Source of the DNA: JAKPUX01 sp035353815
GTDB lineage: Bacteria; Zhuqueibacterota; Zhuqueibacteria; Residuimicrobiales; Residuimicrobiaceae
NCBI GenBank assembly: GCA_035353815.1
Contig: DAOQAG010000005.1
Location: forward strand, 58,840-122,839
Direction: 5' to 3'
Length of the DNA: 64,000 nucleotides
In this document: positions 24,951 to 34,210 of the stretch, piece by piece
Layout: each line of letters opens with the position of its first letter
Position numbering within the stretch: position 1 is the first letter of the stretch
The notes under the pieces: generated by a model
Told to the model about the DNA's origin: nothing
The model's input: only the letters and a program-made list of their open reading frames with translations
Database searches by the model: none
Position numbers and translations under genes: made by a program

Positions 24951-25346
24951 ACAACAAACTCCATTACCGATTTAGAAAGGCGGGCACAAGCGTACATTTA
25001 TGGTGCTTTATTATACGACTTTATCATCTGAAATGCAAGTGTTTTCTGAATTATTTTCAGTATGCCGGGGCTATGGCCGTCTGGCGGCAGAATAAGCCCT
25101 GCAGGGGCGAGGCGCGATTTACCTGCAGGGGCGAGGCGAGATTTACCTGCAGGAGCGAGGCGAGATACGCCCGCAGCGAGGCCCTGCGAATTATTGCCTT
25201 GCTTTTTGATCCGCAACCGCTTATTTTATCTGCAGGGTTGCTGACTGAACGCGGTCAGGGGCGGATACTCCTGCCGGGCCAGGGGCGGTGCCCTCCGTTC
25301 AGAACCGCTGCCGCGTCCCCTCTTTACTCCTGATCAGAGGCCTACT
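24951..25346. other. Intergenic region between csp and nuoA
   Basis: Nearly 400 bp without a credible gene. The left part (24951-25060) is AT-rich compared with the rest of the window. The middle has a 24-bp tandem repeat. The right part (25240-25346) is GC-rich and should hold the nuo promoter, but I cannot pick a convincing one. AGAGG sits 6 nt before the nuoA ATG. Confidence 0.5.
25098..25169. repeat. Three tandem 24-bp repeats
   Basis: Units at 25098, 25122 and 25146, consensus CCTGCAGGGGCGAGGCGAGA then TTTA, with 1-5 differences. Each contains a PstI-like CTGCAG palindrome. A partial fourth unit follows. No spacers, so not CRISPR. Confidence 0.8.
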
Positions 25347-25712
25347 ATGTTACATGACCTATTACCCCTGCTGCTCCTTTTTGCGGTGGCCGCTTTCCTC
25401 GGCGGTGCTATTCTCCTCCTGACCCATCTTTTCGGCCCCAGCCGTCCCAATCCGCTCAAACTTTCCGCCTACGAGTCGGGCAAGATCCCCATCGGCGGCC
25501 CGCGCATCCGCTTTTCGATCCGCTTCTACATCATCGCCATGCTCTTTGTCCTGTTTGATATCGAACTGGTCTTCTTCTATCCCTGGGCCGTGGTCTTCCG
25601 CCAGTACCTCTCCCTGGGGGGATTTATCTTCGTGGAGATGATCGTTTTCATCGGATTGCTTTTGGCCGGATATCTCTACGCCTGGAAAAAAGGAGCCCTG
25701 GAATGGGAATAG
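25347..25712 (+). CDS. nuoA: NADH-quinone oxidoreductase subunit A
   Basis: 121 residues, first gene of the complete complex I operon (nuoA-nuoN, same strand, canonical order). Three membrane helices and the conserved KLSAYESGKIPIGG and RFYIIAMLFVLFDIELVFFY segments of NuoA. Part of the membrane arm near the quinone site. The last 10 nt overlap nuoB, so translation is coupled. Confidence 0.95.
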   Translation: MLHDLLPLLLLFAVAAFLGGAILLLTHLFGPSRPNPLKLSAYESGKIPIGGPRIRFSIRFYIIAMLFVLFDIELVFFYPWAVVFRQYLSLGGFIFVEMIVFIGLLLAGYLYAWKKGALEWE

Positions 25713-26182
25713 AGAGCAAACTGCCCGAGGGGGTGCTCACCACCACCCTCGATGCCGTCATTAACTGGGGCCGCAAGAACTCCCTCTGGCCCATGCCCTT
25801 CGGAACCGCCTGCTGCGCCATCGAGTTCATGTGCGTTCTCGGTCCCAAATATGATATGGGCCGCTTTGGCGCCGAGGCGATGCGCTTTTCGCCGCGCCAG
25901 TCCGACCTGCTGATCGTCGCCGGGCGCGTCAATATCAAGATGATCCGTATCCTGCAGCAGATCTACCGGCAAATGCCCGACCCCAAGTGGGTGATCTCGA
26001 TGGGGGCCTGCGCCTCTAGCGGCGGCGTCTTCGATACCTACTCGACGATCCAGGGTATCGATAATTTTATCCCCGTCGATGCCTATGTTCCCGGCTGCCC
26101 GCCGCGGCCCGAGACGGTCATTGATGCGGTGATGAAGATCCAGCAGAAAATCGAAAAAGAGCGGTCGCGCGAATACCGCTGA
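25703..26182 (+). CDS. nuoB: NADH-quinone oxidoreductase subunit B
   Basis: 159 residues carrying the N2 [4Fe-4S] cluster that hands electrons to quinone. Ligands visible: the tandem cysteines in FGTACCAIEF, the cysteine in MGACASSGG and VPGCPPRPE. Overlaps the nuoA 3' end; GGAGCCC is the RBS inside nuoA. Its TGA shares an A with an in-frame ATG of the nuoC frame. Confidence 0.96.
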   Translation: MGIESKLPEGVLTTTLDAVINWGRKNSLWPMPFGTACCAIEFMCVLGPKYDMGRFGAEAMRFSPRQSDLLIVAGRVNIKMIRILQQIYRQMPDPKWVISMGACASSGGVFDTYSTIQGIDNFIPVDAYVPGCPPRPETVIDAVMKIQQKIEKERSREYR

Positions 26183-26724
26183 TGCTTGCAATCCTTTGTG
26201 GATGGAACGCTATGGCCACCAATCAGGAGATCGCGGACAGACTCGGCGCCCAATTCGGCGCACGCGTCCTTGTCAGCGCCGCCGTAGACGGGCAGCTGCT
26301 CGTCAGCACCCGCCGCGAGGAACAACCCGCGCTGCTCCGCTTCCTCAAGGAGGAGGCGGGGCTGGAATTCAATATGATCATGGACCTTTTCGGCGTCGAT
26401 TATCTGGAGATGGGAGGGGAGGAGCGCTACGGTGTGGTCTACAACCTCTACTCGCTGCCGCATAACCACCGCCTGCGCGTGCGCGTCTGGGTCCCGGAAA
26501 ACGATCCGCGCCTGGAGAGCGCCGTCAATCTGTGGGCCGCGGCTGACTGGGCGGAACGCGAGGTCTTTGATATGTACGGGATCACCTTCACCGGTCACCC
26601 TAATATGACCCGCATCCTTTGCCCGGATGATTTTTCCGGATTTCCGTTGCGCAAGGATTTCCCGCTCCAGGGGGTCGGGTATCGTGAGAATTTTGAAAAA
26701 ATTGAAAATCCCAAGACCCAATAA
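26182..26724 (+). CDS. nuoC: NADH-quinone oxidoreductase subunit C
   Basis: 180 residues from ATG 26182, which overlaps the nuoB TGA; ATG 26212 (MATNQEIADRL) is an equally plausible start and gives 170 residues. 30-kDa subunit of the hydrophilic arm: DLFGVDYLE, YNLYSLPHNHRLRVRVWVP, and the family signature WAEREVFDMYGITFTGHPNM, RKDFPLQG. Not fused to nuoD, unlike the enteric enzyme. Confidence 0.93.
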   Translation: MLAILCGWNAMATNQEIADRLGAQFGARVLVSAAVDGQLLVSTRREEQPALLRFLKEEAGLEFNMIMDLFGVDYLEMGGEERYGVVYNLYSLPHNHRLRVRVWVPENDPRLESAVNLWAAADWAEREVFDMYGITFTGHPNMTRILCPDDFSGFPLRKDFPLQGVGYRENFEKIENPKTQ

Positions 26725-26757
26725 GCTGTGGGCAAGCCAACCGTCATCGGGAAGAGC

Positions 26758-28005
26758 ATGAACAGCCAAGAGAGATCTTTCGACACCCCGGAAACCGATT
26801 TTTACGATTTCGTCTACCAGCCCCAGGAGGAGCGGCTCTTCCTCAATTTCGGGCCCTCTCATCCCGCCACCCACGGCACCCTGCGCCTGCTGCTCGAGCT
26901 GGATGGGGAGCACATCGTCAATTGCACCCCCGAAATCGGCTACCTCCACCATGGCTTCGAAAAGCTCGGCGAGTACCGCACCTATAATCAGGTGGTGACG
27001 ATCACCGACCGGATGAACTACGTCTCGCCCTTCAATAACAATCTCGCCTATATCCTCCCGGTCGAGGCGCTTTTCGGCATCCAGGTGAGCAAGCGCGCGC
27101 AATACTTTCGCATCATCCTCGCCGAACTCGGCCGCATCATGGACCACGCCATCTGCATCGGCACCCACGCGATGGACCTCGGGGCCTTTACGGCACTGCT
27201 CTACTTCGTGCGCGAACGCGAAAATATCTACAACCTCTTCGAACTGCTCACCGGCACCCGCCTGACCGTCAGCTATGCCCGCGTCGGCGGCTTCGCCCGC
27301 GACCGCGGCATCCCGGACACCTTTTTCCCCCTCCTGCAAACCGTCCTCGACGGCTTGCCCAAGGCCATCGATGAGGTCGACAAGCTCCTCTCCCATAACT
27401 CGATCTATCTCGGCCGCACCCGCGAGGTCGGCATCATTACCCCCGAGGCCGCCGCCTCCTATGGCATCACCGGCCCCTGCCTGCGCGGCAGCGGCGTCCC
27501 CTTCGACCTGCGCAAGGCGGCGCCCTACTCCAGCTATGAGGACTTTGATTTTGATATCCCGGTCGGCAACACCGGCGATGTCTGGGACCGCTATATGGTG
27601 CGCCTCGAGGAGATGCGCCAGTCGATCCGGATCATTCAGCAGGCGGTGGATCACTTTCCCGAGGGCGACCTCTACGTCGATTCGGACTCGAAGGTGATCC
27701 TGCCAACCAAAAACGAGGTCTACGGCTCTATCGAGGGTTTGATCCATCAGTTCGAGATCATCATGCTCAACCGGGGCGCCCGGGCCGTCAAGGGGGAGGC
27801 CTATATCCCCACCGAAGCGCCCAATGGCGAACTCGGCTATCACGTCATCAGCAACGAGGGTAACGGCCCCTACCGTTTCCGGGTCCGCCCCCCCTCGTTC
27901 TATAATTTCCAGATCATTCCCAGCCTGCTGCGCGGCCGACTGCTCCCGGATACCGTCGCCGTGCTTAGCAGCCTGAATATCATCGCGGGCGAACTTGACC
28001 GCTAA
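26758..28005 (+). CDS. nuoD: NADH-quinone oxidoreductase subunit D
   Basis: 415 residues from ATG 26758; GTG 26728 would add 10 residues. 49-kDa subunit that forms the quinone pocket with NuoB. Motifs: NFGPSHPATHGTLRLLLELD, EIGYLHHGFEKLGEYRTY, the quinone-site tyrosine region in RTYNQVVTITDRMNYVSPF, and the C-terminal VLSSLNIIAGELDR. Full length, with no sign of degradation. Confidence 0.95.
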   Translation: MNSQERSFDTPETDFYDFVYQPQEERLFLNFGPSHPATHGTLRLLLELDGEHIVNCTPEIGYLHHGFEKLGEYRTYNQVVTITDRMNYVSPFNNNLAYILPVEALFGIQVSKRAQYFRIILAELGRIMDHAICIGTHAMDLGAFTALLYFVRERENIYNLFELLTGTRLTVSYARVGGFARDRGIPDTFFPLLQTVLDGLPKAIDEVDKLLSHNSIYLGRTREVGIITPEAAASYGITGPCLRGSGVPFDLRKAAPYSSYEDFDFDIPVGNTGDVWDRYMVRLEEMRQSIRIIQQAVDHFPEGDLYVDSDSKVILPTKNEVYGSIEGLIHQFEIIMLNRGARAVKGEAYIPTEAPNGELGYHVISNEGNGPYRFRVRPPSFYNFQIIPSLLRGRLLPDTVAVLSSLNIIAGELDR

Positions 28006-28024
28006 TTCTCAAGGACCAGCAGAG

Positions 28025-28498
28025 ATGAGCATAGCATTCAGCGACGCGGGCCGGGCCAGGGTCACGGAAATTCTCGGCCATTACCCCGACAAGGAGGCGG
28101 CGCTCCTTCAGGTGCTTCACATCGCTCGGGCGGAATTCAGGACCATCACCCCCGAGGTCATGGAGTATATCGCCGGGCTGCTGGAGATCCCGCCCCTCCG
28201 GGTGATGGATGTGGTCTCTTTTTACACGCTTTACCCGCGCCAGGAAGAGGGACGGCATGTGATTCAGGTTTGCGCGACCCTTTCCTGTGCCCTGCTCGGA
28301 GCCGAATCGCTGGTCGATCATCTCGAGAACAAGCTCGGCATCAAGGCCGGGGAGACCACACCGGACAAAAAAATCACCCTGCGCAAGGTGGAGTGCCTCG
28401 GATCCTGCGGCACGGCTCCGGTGATGCAGATCAACGAAACCTATTATGAAAATCTGACACCGCAAAAGGTGGACGAAATTTTGGCGAATTTGCCCTGA
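28025..28498 (+). CDS. nuoE: NADH-quinone oxidoreductase subunit E
   Basis: 157 residues from ATG 28025 (AAGGA upstream). Thioredoxin-fold [2Fe-2S] N1a subunit: ligands in QVCATLSC and ECLGSCGTAP. N terminus has the usual NuoE helical domain (LLQVLHIARAEFRTITPEVM, VMDVVSFYTLY). Together with NuoF it forms the NADH-oxidising tip. Confidence 0.95.
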   Translation: MSIAFSDAGRARVTEILGHYPDKEAALLQVLHIARAEFRTITPEVMEYIAGLLEIPPLRVMDVVSFYTLYPRQEEGRHVIQVCATLSCALLGAESLVDHLENKLGIKAGETTPDKKITLRKVECLGSCGTAPVMQINETYYENLTPQKVDEILANLP

Positions 28499-28517
28499 TC
28501 AGGCAGGATAGAGGTGC

Positions 28518-29789
28518 ATGAGCGAACACTATCTCCTTCATAATGCCGACAAGCCGGAATCGCGGGAGTTGGCCTTCTATTTGGCCAACCAGGGCTGGTC
28601 GGCCTGGAAAAAGGTGCTGCAGCAGGGCCAGCCGGCCGCGGTGATCGAGGAGGTGAAGAAATCGGGCCTGCGCGGCCGCGGCGGCGCCGGATTCCCGACC
28701 GGGATGAAATGGAGCTTTGTGCCGCGGGATTCGGAAAAGCCCAAGTATCTGGTCTGCAATGCCGACGAATCCGAGCCCGGCACCTTCAAGGACCGTTACC
28801 TCATCGAACATGAACCCCATATGCTGCTCGAGGGCATCGCTATCGCCTCCTTTGCCATCGACGCCCGCCGCGCCTACATCTACATCCGCGGCGAATTCGC
28901 CTACGGGGCGCACGTGCTCGAGCAGGCCATTGCCGAAGCCGAAGCCGGCCATCTCCTCGGGAACAACATCCAGGGGAGCGGCTACGATCTGCAGGTGACC
29001 GTCCATCGCGGCGCCGGCGCCTATATCTGCGGCGAGGAGACCGGCCTGCTGGAATCGCTCGAGGGCAAACGCGGCTGGCCGCGCCTCAAGCCGCCCTTTC
29101 CGGCGGTCGTCGGTGCGTTCAAAAGCCCGACGGTGGTCAACAACGTCGAAACCCTCGCCAATCTGCCGCTCATTTTCAACCGTGGCGCCGAGTGGTTCGC
29201 CGCCATCGGGCCCAATCCCAAGAATACCGGCCCCAAGCTCTACTGCGTCTCCGGCCATGTCAACAGACCCGGCCTCTACGAATTTCCGATGGGCAAGAAC
29301 CTCAAGGAACTCATTTATGACGACTGCGGCGGCATCCGCGGCGGCAAAAAGCTGAAAGCCGTCATCCCCGGCGGCTCCTCGGTCCCGGTGCTCCGCGCCG
29401 ACCAGATCGATGTCAGCATGGACTATGAGTCGCTGGCCGCAGCCGGCTCGATGCTCGGCTCCGCCGGCGTCATCGTCATGGATGAGGAGACCTGCATGGT
29501 CAATGCCCTCTATAATCTCGAACGCTTTTACGCCCACGAATCCTGCGGCCAGTGCACCCCCTGCCGCGAGGGCACAACCTGGATGGCCAAGATCCTCGGC
29601 CGCCTCGAAAAGGGCGGCGGCCGGCCCGAAGACCTGCCGCTGCTCGAGGACATCGCCCGGCATATCAATTTTCGCACCATCTGCCCGCTCGGCGACGCCG
29701 CCGCCATGCCGGCCGCCAGCTTTCTCAAACAATTCCGCGACGAGTTCAGCGCCCACGCCCAACTTGGCCGCTGTCCGTACCGCCACTAA
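28518..29789 (+). CDS. nuoF: NADH-quinone oxidoreductase subunit F
   Basis: 423 residues; binds NADH, FMN and the N3 [4Fe-4S] cluster. Motifs: GLRGRGGAGFPTGMKW (nucleotide/FMN), CNADESEPGTFKDR, GAGAYICGEETGLLESLEGK, and N3 ligands in ESCGQCTPCREGT with the last cysteine in TICPLGDA. GAGGT precedes ATG 28518. Confidence 0.96.
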   Translation: MSEHYLLHNADKPESRELAFYLANQGWSAWKKVLQQGQPAAVIEEVKKSGLRGRGGAGFPTGMKWSFVPRDSEKPKYLVCNADESEPGTFKDRYLIEHEPHMLLEGIAIASFAIDARRAYIYIRGEFAYGAHVLEQAIAEAEAGHLLGNNIQGSGYDLQVTVHRGAGAYICGEETGLLESLEGKRGWPRLKPPFPAVVGAFKSPTVVNNVETLANLPLIFNRGAEWFAAIGPNPKNTGPKLYCVSGHVNRPGLYEFPMGKNLKELIYDDCGGIRGGKKLKAVIPGGSSVPVLRADQIDVSMDYESLAAAGSMLGSAGVIVMDEETCMVNALYNLERFYAHESCGQCTPCREGTTWMAKILGRLEKGGGRPEDLPLLEDIARHINFRTICPLGDAAAMPAASFLKQFRDEFSAHAQLGRCPYRH

Positions 29790-29816
29790 CCCGACCCCTA
29801 ACGATAGAATACGTCC

Positions 29817-31373
29817 ATGCCCACTTTTACGATAGACGGTAAAGAAATAGAAGCTGCCGCCGGGACCTCCATCCTCAAAGCTGCTCTGGCCCATGGCATC
29901 GAAATTCCCCATTACTGCTACCATCCAGCCCTGACCATCGCCGGCAGCTGCCGCATGTGCCTGGTCGAACTGGAGGGAAGCCCCAAGCTCGTTCTCTCCT
30001 GCGCCACGGAGATCAAGGAGGGCATGGTCGTCCTGACCCAGACCGAGCAGGTTAAGGACGCCCGGCGCAGCATGCTCGAGTTCTTCCTCATCAACCATCC
30101 CCTGGATTGCCCTATTTGCGACAAGGCCGGCGAGTGCCTGCTCCAGGATTATACCTTCAAATATGGCTCCTCCCACAGCCGCATGGTGGAGGATAAACGC
30201 GTCCGCCCCACCAAAGATCTGGGCGGGAACATCCTTCTCTACCGCAACCGCTGCGTGCTCTGCACCCGCTGCGTCCGCTTCTACACGGATGTGGTCGGCG
30301 AACCCTGGCTGACCGTCGAAAACCGCGGCTATCACAGCGATATCTCGATCTTTCCCGGCCGCGGCCTGACCCACAAGATGACCGGCAATATCGTCGAGAT
30401 CTGTCCGGTCGGCTGCCTGATCGACAAGGATTTCCTTTTCAATGCCCGGGTCTGGAACCTTAACCGCACCCGCAGCATCTGCAGCAGCTGCAGCAGCGGC
30501 TGCAACATCTCGATCGAACACAAGGAGAACGCCATTTACCGCATCCGCGCGCGTGAGAATGCCGCGGTCAACGGCCCGTGGATCTGCGACGACGGCCGTT
30601 ACAGCTACCGTGCCGGCGAGAACCAGGTGCGCCTGCTCGCGCCGCGCGATAAAACGGGCGCAGTGTTGAGCATCGACGCGGCGCTGCAACAGCTATCGGC
30701 CCATTTGCGCCGGCTGGCCGCGGAGAACCGCCTCGCCGAAGTGGCCATCGCCGGATCGGCGCATGCCACTGTCGAGGATAACTATGTGCTGCGCCGGCTC
30801 CTCGGTGAAGACCTGGGCGTGAAGACCATCCTCCTCAACGCCCCCGCTCCCGAGGGCAGCGACATTACCTATAAGAGCGGTTTCACCATCCGCGCGGACA
30901 AAAGCCCCAACCGCCGCGGCGCACAACTCGCCCTCAGCAGCAGCCAGGATCTCTGGGCGGAACTGCAGCAGGGGCGGATCCGTACCCTCCTGATGATCGG
31001 CGCCCCGTATGCCGCGCCCGCCGCCGCACAGTTGCAGCTGCTCGATGGACTGGAGATGCTGGTGGTCTGGTCCCTGACGGAGAATGACCTCGCCCGCCAG
31101 GCGGACATCGCCCTGCCCATGGCCGGCTATGCTGAGCAGGAGGGAACCTTTGTCAATGCCCAGGGCCGTCTGCAACGCCTCCATGCTGCGCTGGAGCCAC
31201 CCGCCGGGATTCGCCCGGTCTGGAGCACCCTGGGCAGCCTGGGCAGGTTGCTCGGCCAGCCGCTGCCTCTGAATTCAGCCGCCGATGTTTTCAATGACCT
31301 CGCCAGCCGCCTCCCGGGCTTCGCGGGCCTCTCCTATTTCAGGATTGCAGATGTTGGCATTCAATTGAGCTAA
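29817..31373 (+). CDS. nuoG: NADH-quinone oxidoreductase subunit G (short form)
   Basis: 518 residues. N-terminal [2Fe-2S] N1b ferredoxin domain (YCYHPALTIAGSCRMC), then the His-Cys3 and 4Cys clusters (HPLDCPICDKAGECLLQDY, CVLCTRCVRF, ICPVGCL), then a cysteine set in SICSSCSSGCN plus GPWIC that could hold the extra N7 cluster. The molybdopterin-oxidoreductase-like region after residue 280 is much shorter than in enteric NuoG (about 900 residues), ending near QADIALPMAGYAEQEGTFVN. Short forms are common; it should still wire NuoE/F to NuoI. Confidence 0.93.
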   Translation: MPTFTIDGKEIEAAAGTSILKAALAHGIEIPHYCYHPALTIAGSCRMCLVELEGSPKLVLSCATEIKEGMVVLTQTEQVKDARRSMLEFFLINHPLDCPICDKAGECLLQDYTFKYGSSHSRMVEDKRVRPTKDLGGNILLYRNRCVLCTRCVRFYTDVVGEPWLTVENRGYHSDISIFPGRGLTHKMTGNIVEICPVGCLIDKDFLFNARVWNLNRTRSICSSCSSGCNISIEHKENAIYRIRARENAAVNGPWICDDGRYSYRAGENQVRLLAPRDKTGAVLSIDAALQQLSAHLRRLAAENRLAEVAIAGSAHATVEDNYVLRRLLGEDLGVKTILLNAPAPEGSDITYKSGFTIRADKSPNRRGAQLALSSSQDLWAELQQGRIRTLLMIGAPYAAPAAAQLQLLDGLEMLVVWSLTENDLARQADIALPMAGYAEQEGTFVNAQGRLQRLHAALEPPAGIRPVWSTLGSLGRLLGQPLPLNSAADVFNDLASRLPGFAGLSYFRIADVGIQLS

Positions 31374-31382
31374 GGAACCGGT

Positions 31383-32438
31383 ATGAACGAGTTGGGCTTC
31401 ACCTGGATCGATACGGGCATCATTTTGGCCAAGATTGTCATTGTCATCGTGGTCAATCTGCTCATCCTGATGATCATGGAACTGGCCGAACGCCGCGTCA
31501 GCGCCTTCATTCAGGACCGCCTCGGCCCCAACCGCGTCGGCCCGGAGGGGCTCTTCCAGGCCGTCGCCGATGGCATCAAGTTCTTCTTCAAGGAGGAGAT
31601 CTTTCCGGCCGGTGCAGACAAGGTGCTCTATACCCTGGCCCCGTTGCTCGTGCTCGTCCCCGCGCTGATGACCTTCGCCGCCATCCCCTTCGGTCACGCG
31701 GCCGAACTCTTTGGCCGCACGATCCCGCTGCAGATCGTCGATCTCAACGTCGGCATCCTCTTCATCTTTGCCCTGGTCTCACTCGGGGTCTACGGCGTGG
31801 TCCTGGGCGGCTGGGCCTCGAACAGCAAATACCCCTTCCTCGGCGGCCTGCGCGCCTCGGCACAGATGATCAGCTACGAGCTTTCGCTCGGCATGTCGAT
31901 CATCGGCATCATCATGATCACCGGATCGCTGCGCCTCAGCAGCATCGTCGAATATCAGAGCGGCATGCTCTTCGGGTTCCTGCCGCGCTGGAACATCTTT
32001 CTTCAGCCGCTTGCTTTTGTTACCTTTCTCGTCGCCTCCTTCGCGGAGGCCAACCGTCTCCCCTTTGATCTGGCCGAATCCGAGCCTGAGCTGGTCGGGG
32101 GCTACCATACCGAGTACAGCTCGATGAAGTTTGCGATGTTTTTCATGGGGGAATATGTCGCCCTGATCACGACCTCAGCGGTTCTGGCCACGCTCTTCTT
32201 CGGCGGCTGGGACTTTCCCTGGGTGGACGAGGCCGCCCTGGGCGGCTGGGGTGTGCTGCTGTCGCTGCTGGCGTTTGCGCTCAAGACCGGTTTTTTTCTC
32301 TTTTTGTTTCTCTGGGTGCGCTGGACCATCCCCCGATTCCGGTTTGACCAGCTGATGCGGCTCGGTTGGAAGATCCTGATCCCGCTGGCCCTGGTGAACA
32401 TCCTCCTCACCGGTGCCGGCTTGCTGCTGGTGCACTAG
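31383..32438 (+). CDS. nuoH: NADH-quinone oxidoreductase subunit H
   Basis: 351 residues, about eight membrane helices. Forms the quinone entry channel: ERRVSAFIQDRLGPNRVGP, GLFQAVADGIKFFFKE, the acidic loop AESEPELVGGYHTEYSSMKF, and LFLWVRWTIPRFRFDQLM near the C terminus. All are well conserved. Ten bp after nuoG. Confidence 0.95.
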   Translation: MNELGFTWIDTGIILAKIVIVIVVNLLILMIMELAERRVSAFIQDRLGPNRVGPEGLFQAVADGIKFFFKEEIFPAGADKVLYTLAPLLVLVPALMTFAAIPFGHAAELFGRTIPLQIVDLNVGILFIFALVSLGVYGVVLGGWASNSKYPFLGGLRASAQMISYELSLGMSIIGIIMITGSLRLSSIVEYQSGMLFGFLPRWNIFLQPLAFVTFLVASFAEANRLPFDLAESEPELVGGYHTEYSSMKFAMFFMGEYVALITTSAVLATLFFGGWDFPWVDEAALGGWGVLLSLLAFALKTGFFLFLFLWVRWTIPRFRFDQLMRLGWKILIPLALVNILLTGAGLLLVH

Positions 32439-32504
32439 CGCCGGGGCGCGGCAGACCTTGGCGGGGCGCAGAGAGGTTCAGGAAACCAATAATCAAGGAT
32501 AGAT

Positions 32505-33014
32505 ATGGGCGTTAAAAATGTCGGGTACCGGCCGAAGCGGTGGGATCGCTCCTACTTTCCGGGCATTCTTGCAGGGATGTGGATCACGATCAAGCATTTC
32601 TTCAGCAAAAAGTACACGGTCTCCTATCCGGAAGAAAGGTGGCCGGTTCCACCGGGGCATCGTGGTGCCATCCGCCTTAACAAGGATGAGCAGGGCCGGA
32701 TCAAATGTGTCGCCTGCGAAATGTGCTCCACCGCGTGCCCGGCGAAGTGCATCAGCATGAAGGCCGGCGTTGCGCCCTGGCCGGACCGTGAGAAATACCC
32801 GGTCGAATTTACGATCGATATGCTGCGCTGCATCCTTTGCGGCATGTGCGAAGAAGCCTGCCCGGAAGAGGCGATCCAACTCACCGAGATCTATGATTTT
32901 TCAGCCTATACGCGGGAGGATCTGATCTGGGACAAGGAGCGGCTCCTGCGCAACTATGATCTTACCGCGGACGGCAAGTACTTTGATCGCAGCAAGGAGG
33001 AGACCGGGTTGTAG
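32505..33014 (+). CDS. nuoI: NADH-quinone oxidoreductase subunit I
   Basis: 169 residues with two [4Fe-4S] clusters N6a and N6b: CVACEMCSTACPAKC and CILCGMCEEACPEEA. N-terminal amphipathic segment (YFPGILAGMWITIKHFF) lies on the membrane. Carries electrons from NuoG to NuoB. 66 bp after nuoH. Confidence 0.95.
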   Translation: MGVKNVGYRPKRWDRSYFPGILAGMWITIKHFFSKKYTVSYPEERWPVPPGHRGAIRLNKDEQGRIKCVACEMCSTACPAKCISMKAGVAPWPDREKYPVEFTIDMLRCILCGMCEEACPEEAIQLTEIYDFSAYTREDLIWDKERLLRNYDLTADGKYFDRSKEETGL

Positions 33015-33229
33015 CCGGGCGTGCCTTATGGCTTCCGGCGTCTTGACCCCATCGACATCGACGCCAGAGGGCGGAGGTACCCGGCAGCTCCTCCTTTGGC
33101 CATGTTTTTCAGAATCCTCGCGCGCTGCACGCTCTTCGTCCGCAGGCGCTGCACCTTTCGCGGGGATTGAGGTCTTACCCAGGTGTGCGGTTTTTTTGCT
33201 GTACAGCTTATCCATCCAAGGGAATGCGC

Positions 33230-33742
33230 ATGATTCCAGTACTTTTTTTTCTCTTTGCCGGACTGGCCATCGCCGGCGCCGTGCTGATGGTGACCCACAA
33301 AAATCCGGTCTACAGCGCCGTATTTCTGATCCTCACCTTCTTCGCCCTGGCGGGCCTCTATTTTCTTCTCGGAGCTCAATTTCTCAGTATCGTCCAGGTG
33401 ATCGTTTACGCCGGTGCCATCATGGTCCTTTTCCTCTTTGTGATCATGCTGCTCAATCTGGCCGATGAGGTGCAATTGCCGCTGGGTCAGCGGCGCTCCA
33501 TCGCCCTCGGCGTCCTCATGGCGGTAGTCCTGGCCGTCCAGCTGCTGGTGTTTGTGGCCGCCGGCCATGCCCTCTTCGGCCGGCTGACCGGGCAATATGG
33601 CGTTTTTGGCGGAGTCGAAAGTCTCGGCAAGGGGCTTTTCAGCACCTACCTCTATCCCTTTGAAATCGCCTCGGTGCTGCTGCTCACCGGCATCGTCGGC
33701 GCCATCATTCTCGGCAGCCGTAAACTGCCCAAAGAGCAGTGA
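33230..33742 (+). CDS. nuoJ: NADH-quinone oxidoreductase subunit J
   Basis: 170 residues from ATG 33230 (AAGGGA 6 nt upstream; the longer frame from 33167 is unlikely). Five membrane helices; the conserved TM3 segment IVQVIVYAGAIMVLFLFVIM with its pi-bulge region is present. The 215-bp space before it, unusually long for this operon, holds no recognisable gene. Confidence 0.93.
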   Translation: MIPVLFFLFAGLAIAGAVLMVTHKNPVYSAVFLILTFFALAGLYFLLGAQFLSIVQVIVYAGAIMVLFLFVIMLLNLADEVQLPLGQRRSIALGVLMAVVLAVQLLVFVAAGHALFGRLTGQYGVFGGVESLGKGLFSTYLYPFEIASVLLLTGIVGAIILGSRKLPKEQ

Positions 33743-33755
33743 GGAGGATGCAGCC

Positions 33756-34064
33756 ATGTCGACCATTCCACTCGATTATTTTCTGATCGTCGCAGCCCTG
33801 CTTTTCGGCATCGGGGTAGCCGGGGTGCTGATACGCCGCAATGCCCTGGTCATTTTTATGAGCATCGAGCTGATGCTCAACGCGGTCAATCTCACCTTTA
33901 TCACCTTTTCAGAACGCTGGCAAGCCCTGGATGGGCAGCTCTTCGTCTTTTTTATCATGACGGTGGCCGCGGCCGAGGTGGCTGTCGGGCTGGCGATCAT
34001 TATTTCCGTTTTCCGTCTGCGCGGGACGGTACATGTGGATGAGATCAATCTGCTGAAGGGATGA
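33756..34064 (+). CDS. nuoK: NADH-quinone oxidoreductase subunit K
   Basis: 102 residues from ATG 33756; GGAGG lies upstream just after the nuoJ stop. MrpC-like three-helix subunit with both buried glutamates expected for proton transfer: in VIFMSIELMLNAVNL and in TVAAAEVAVGLAI. Confidence 0.94.
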   Translation: MSTIPLDYFLIVAALLFGIGVAGVLIRRNALVIFMSIELMLNAVNLTFITFSERWQALDGQLFVFFIMTVAAAEVAVGLAIIISVFRLRGTVHVDEINLLKG

Positions 34065-34210
34065 ATCGCCCCCCGGCGGGGGAGGAAACGGGCCGGCTGC
34101 CGGGTGTGCCGGGAAAACAGAGATATTCAGGATAGCGCCCGGAAATCCGATTCGGCCGGGCGATGAGTGATCCGGCGGTATACGCAAGAGAATGAGAGTA
34201 TGGAGCGTCC

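Noticed and set aside
26083..27843. Long minus-strand ORF (586 codons) across nuoB-nuoD
   Set aside because: It is the complement of well-conserved nuo genes; long antisense frames are expected at this GC content. The same applies to other long antisense frames across nuoE-F, nuoL-N and tad genes.
32901..33229. Extra gene between nuoI and nuoJ on either strand
   Set aside because: Frames there are mostly shadows of nuoI or nuoJ, with no recognisable domain or good RBS.
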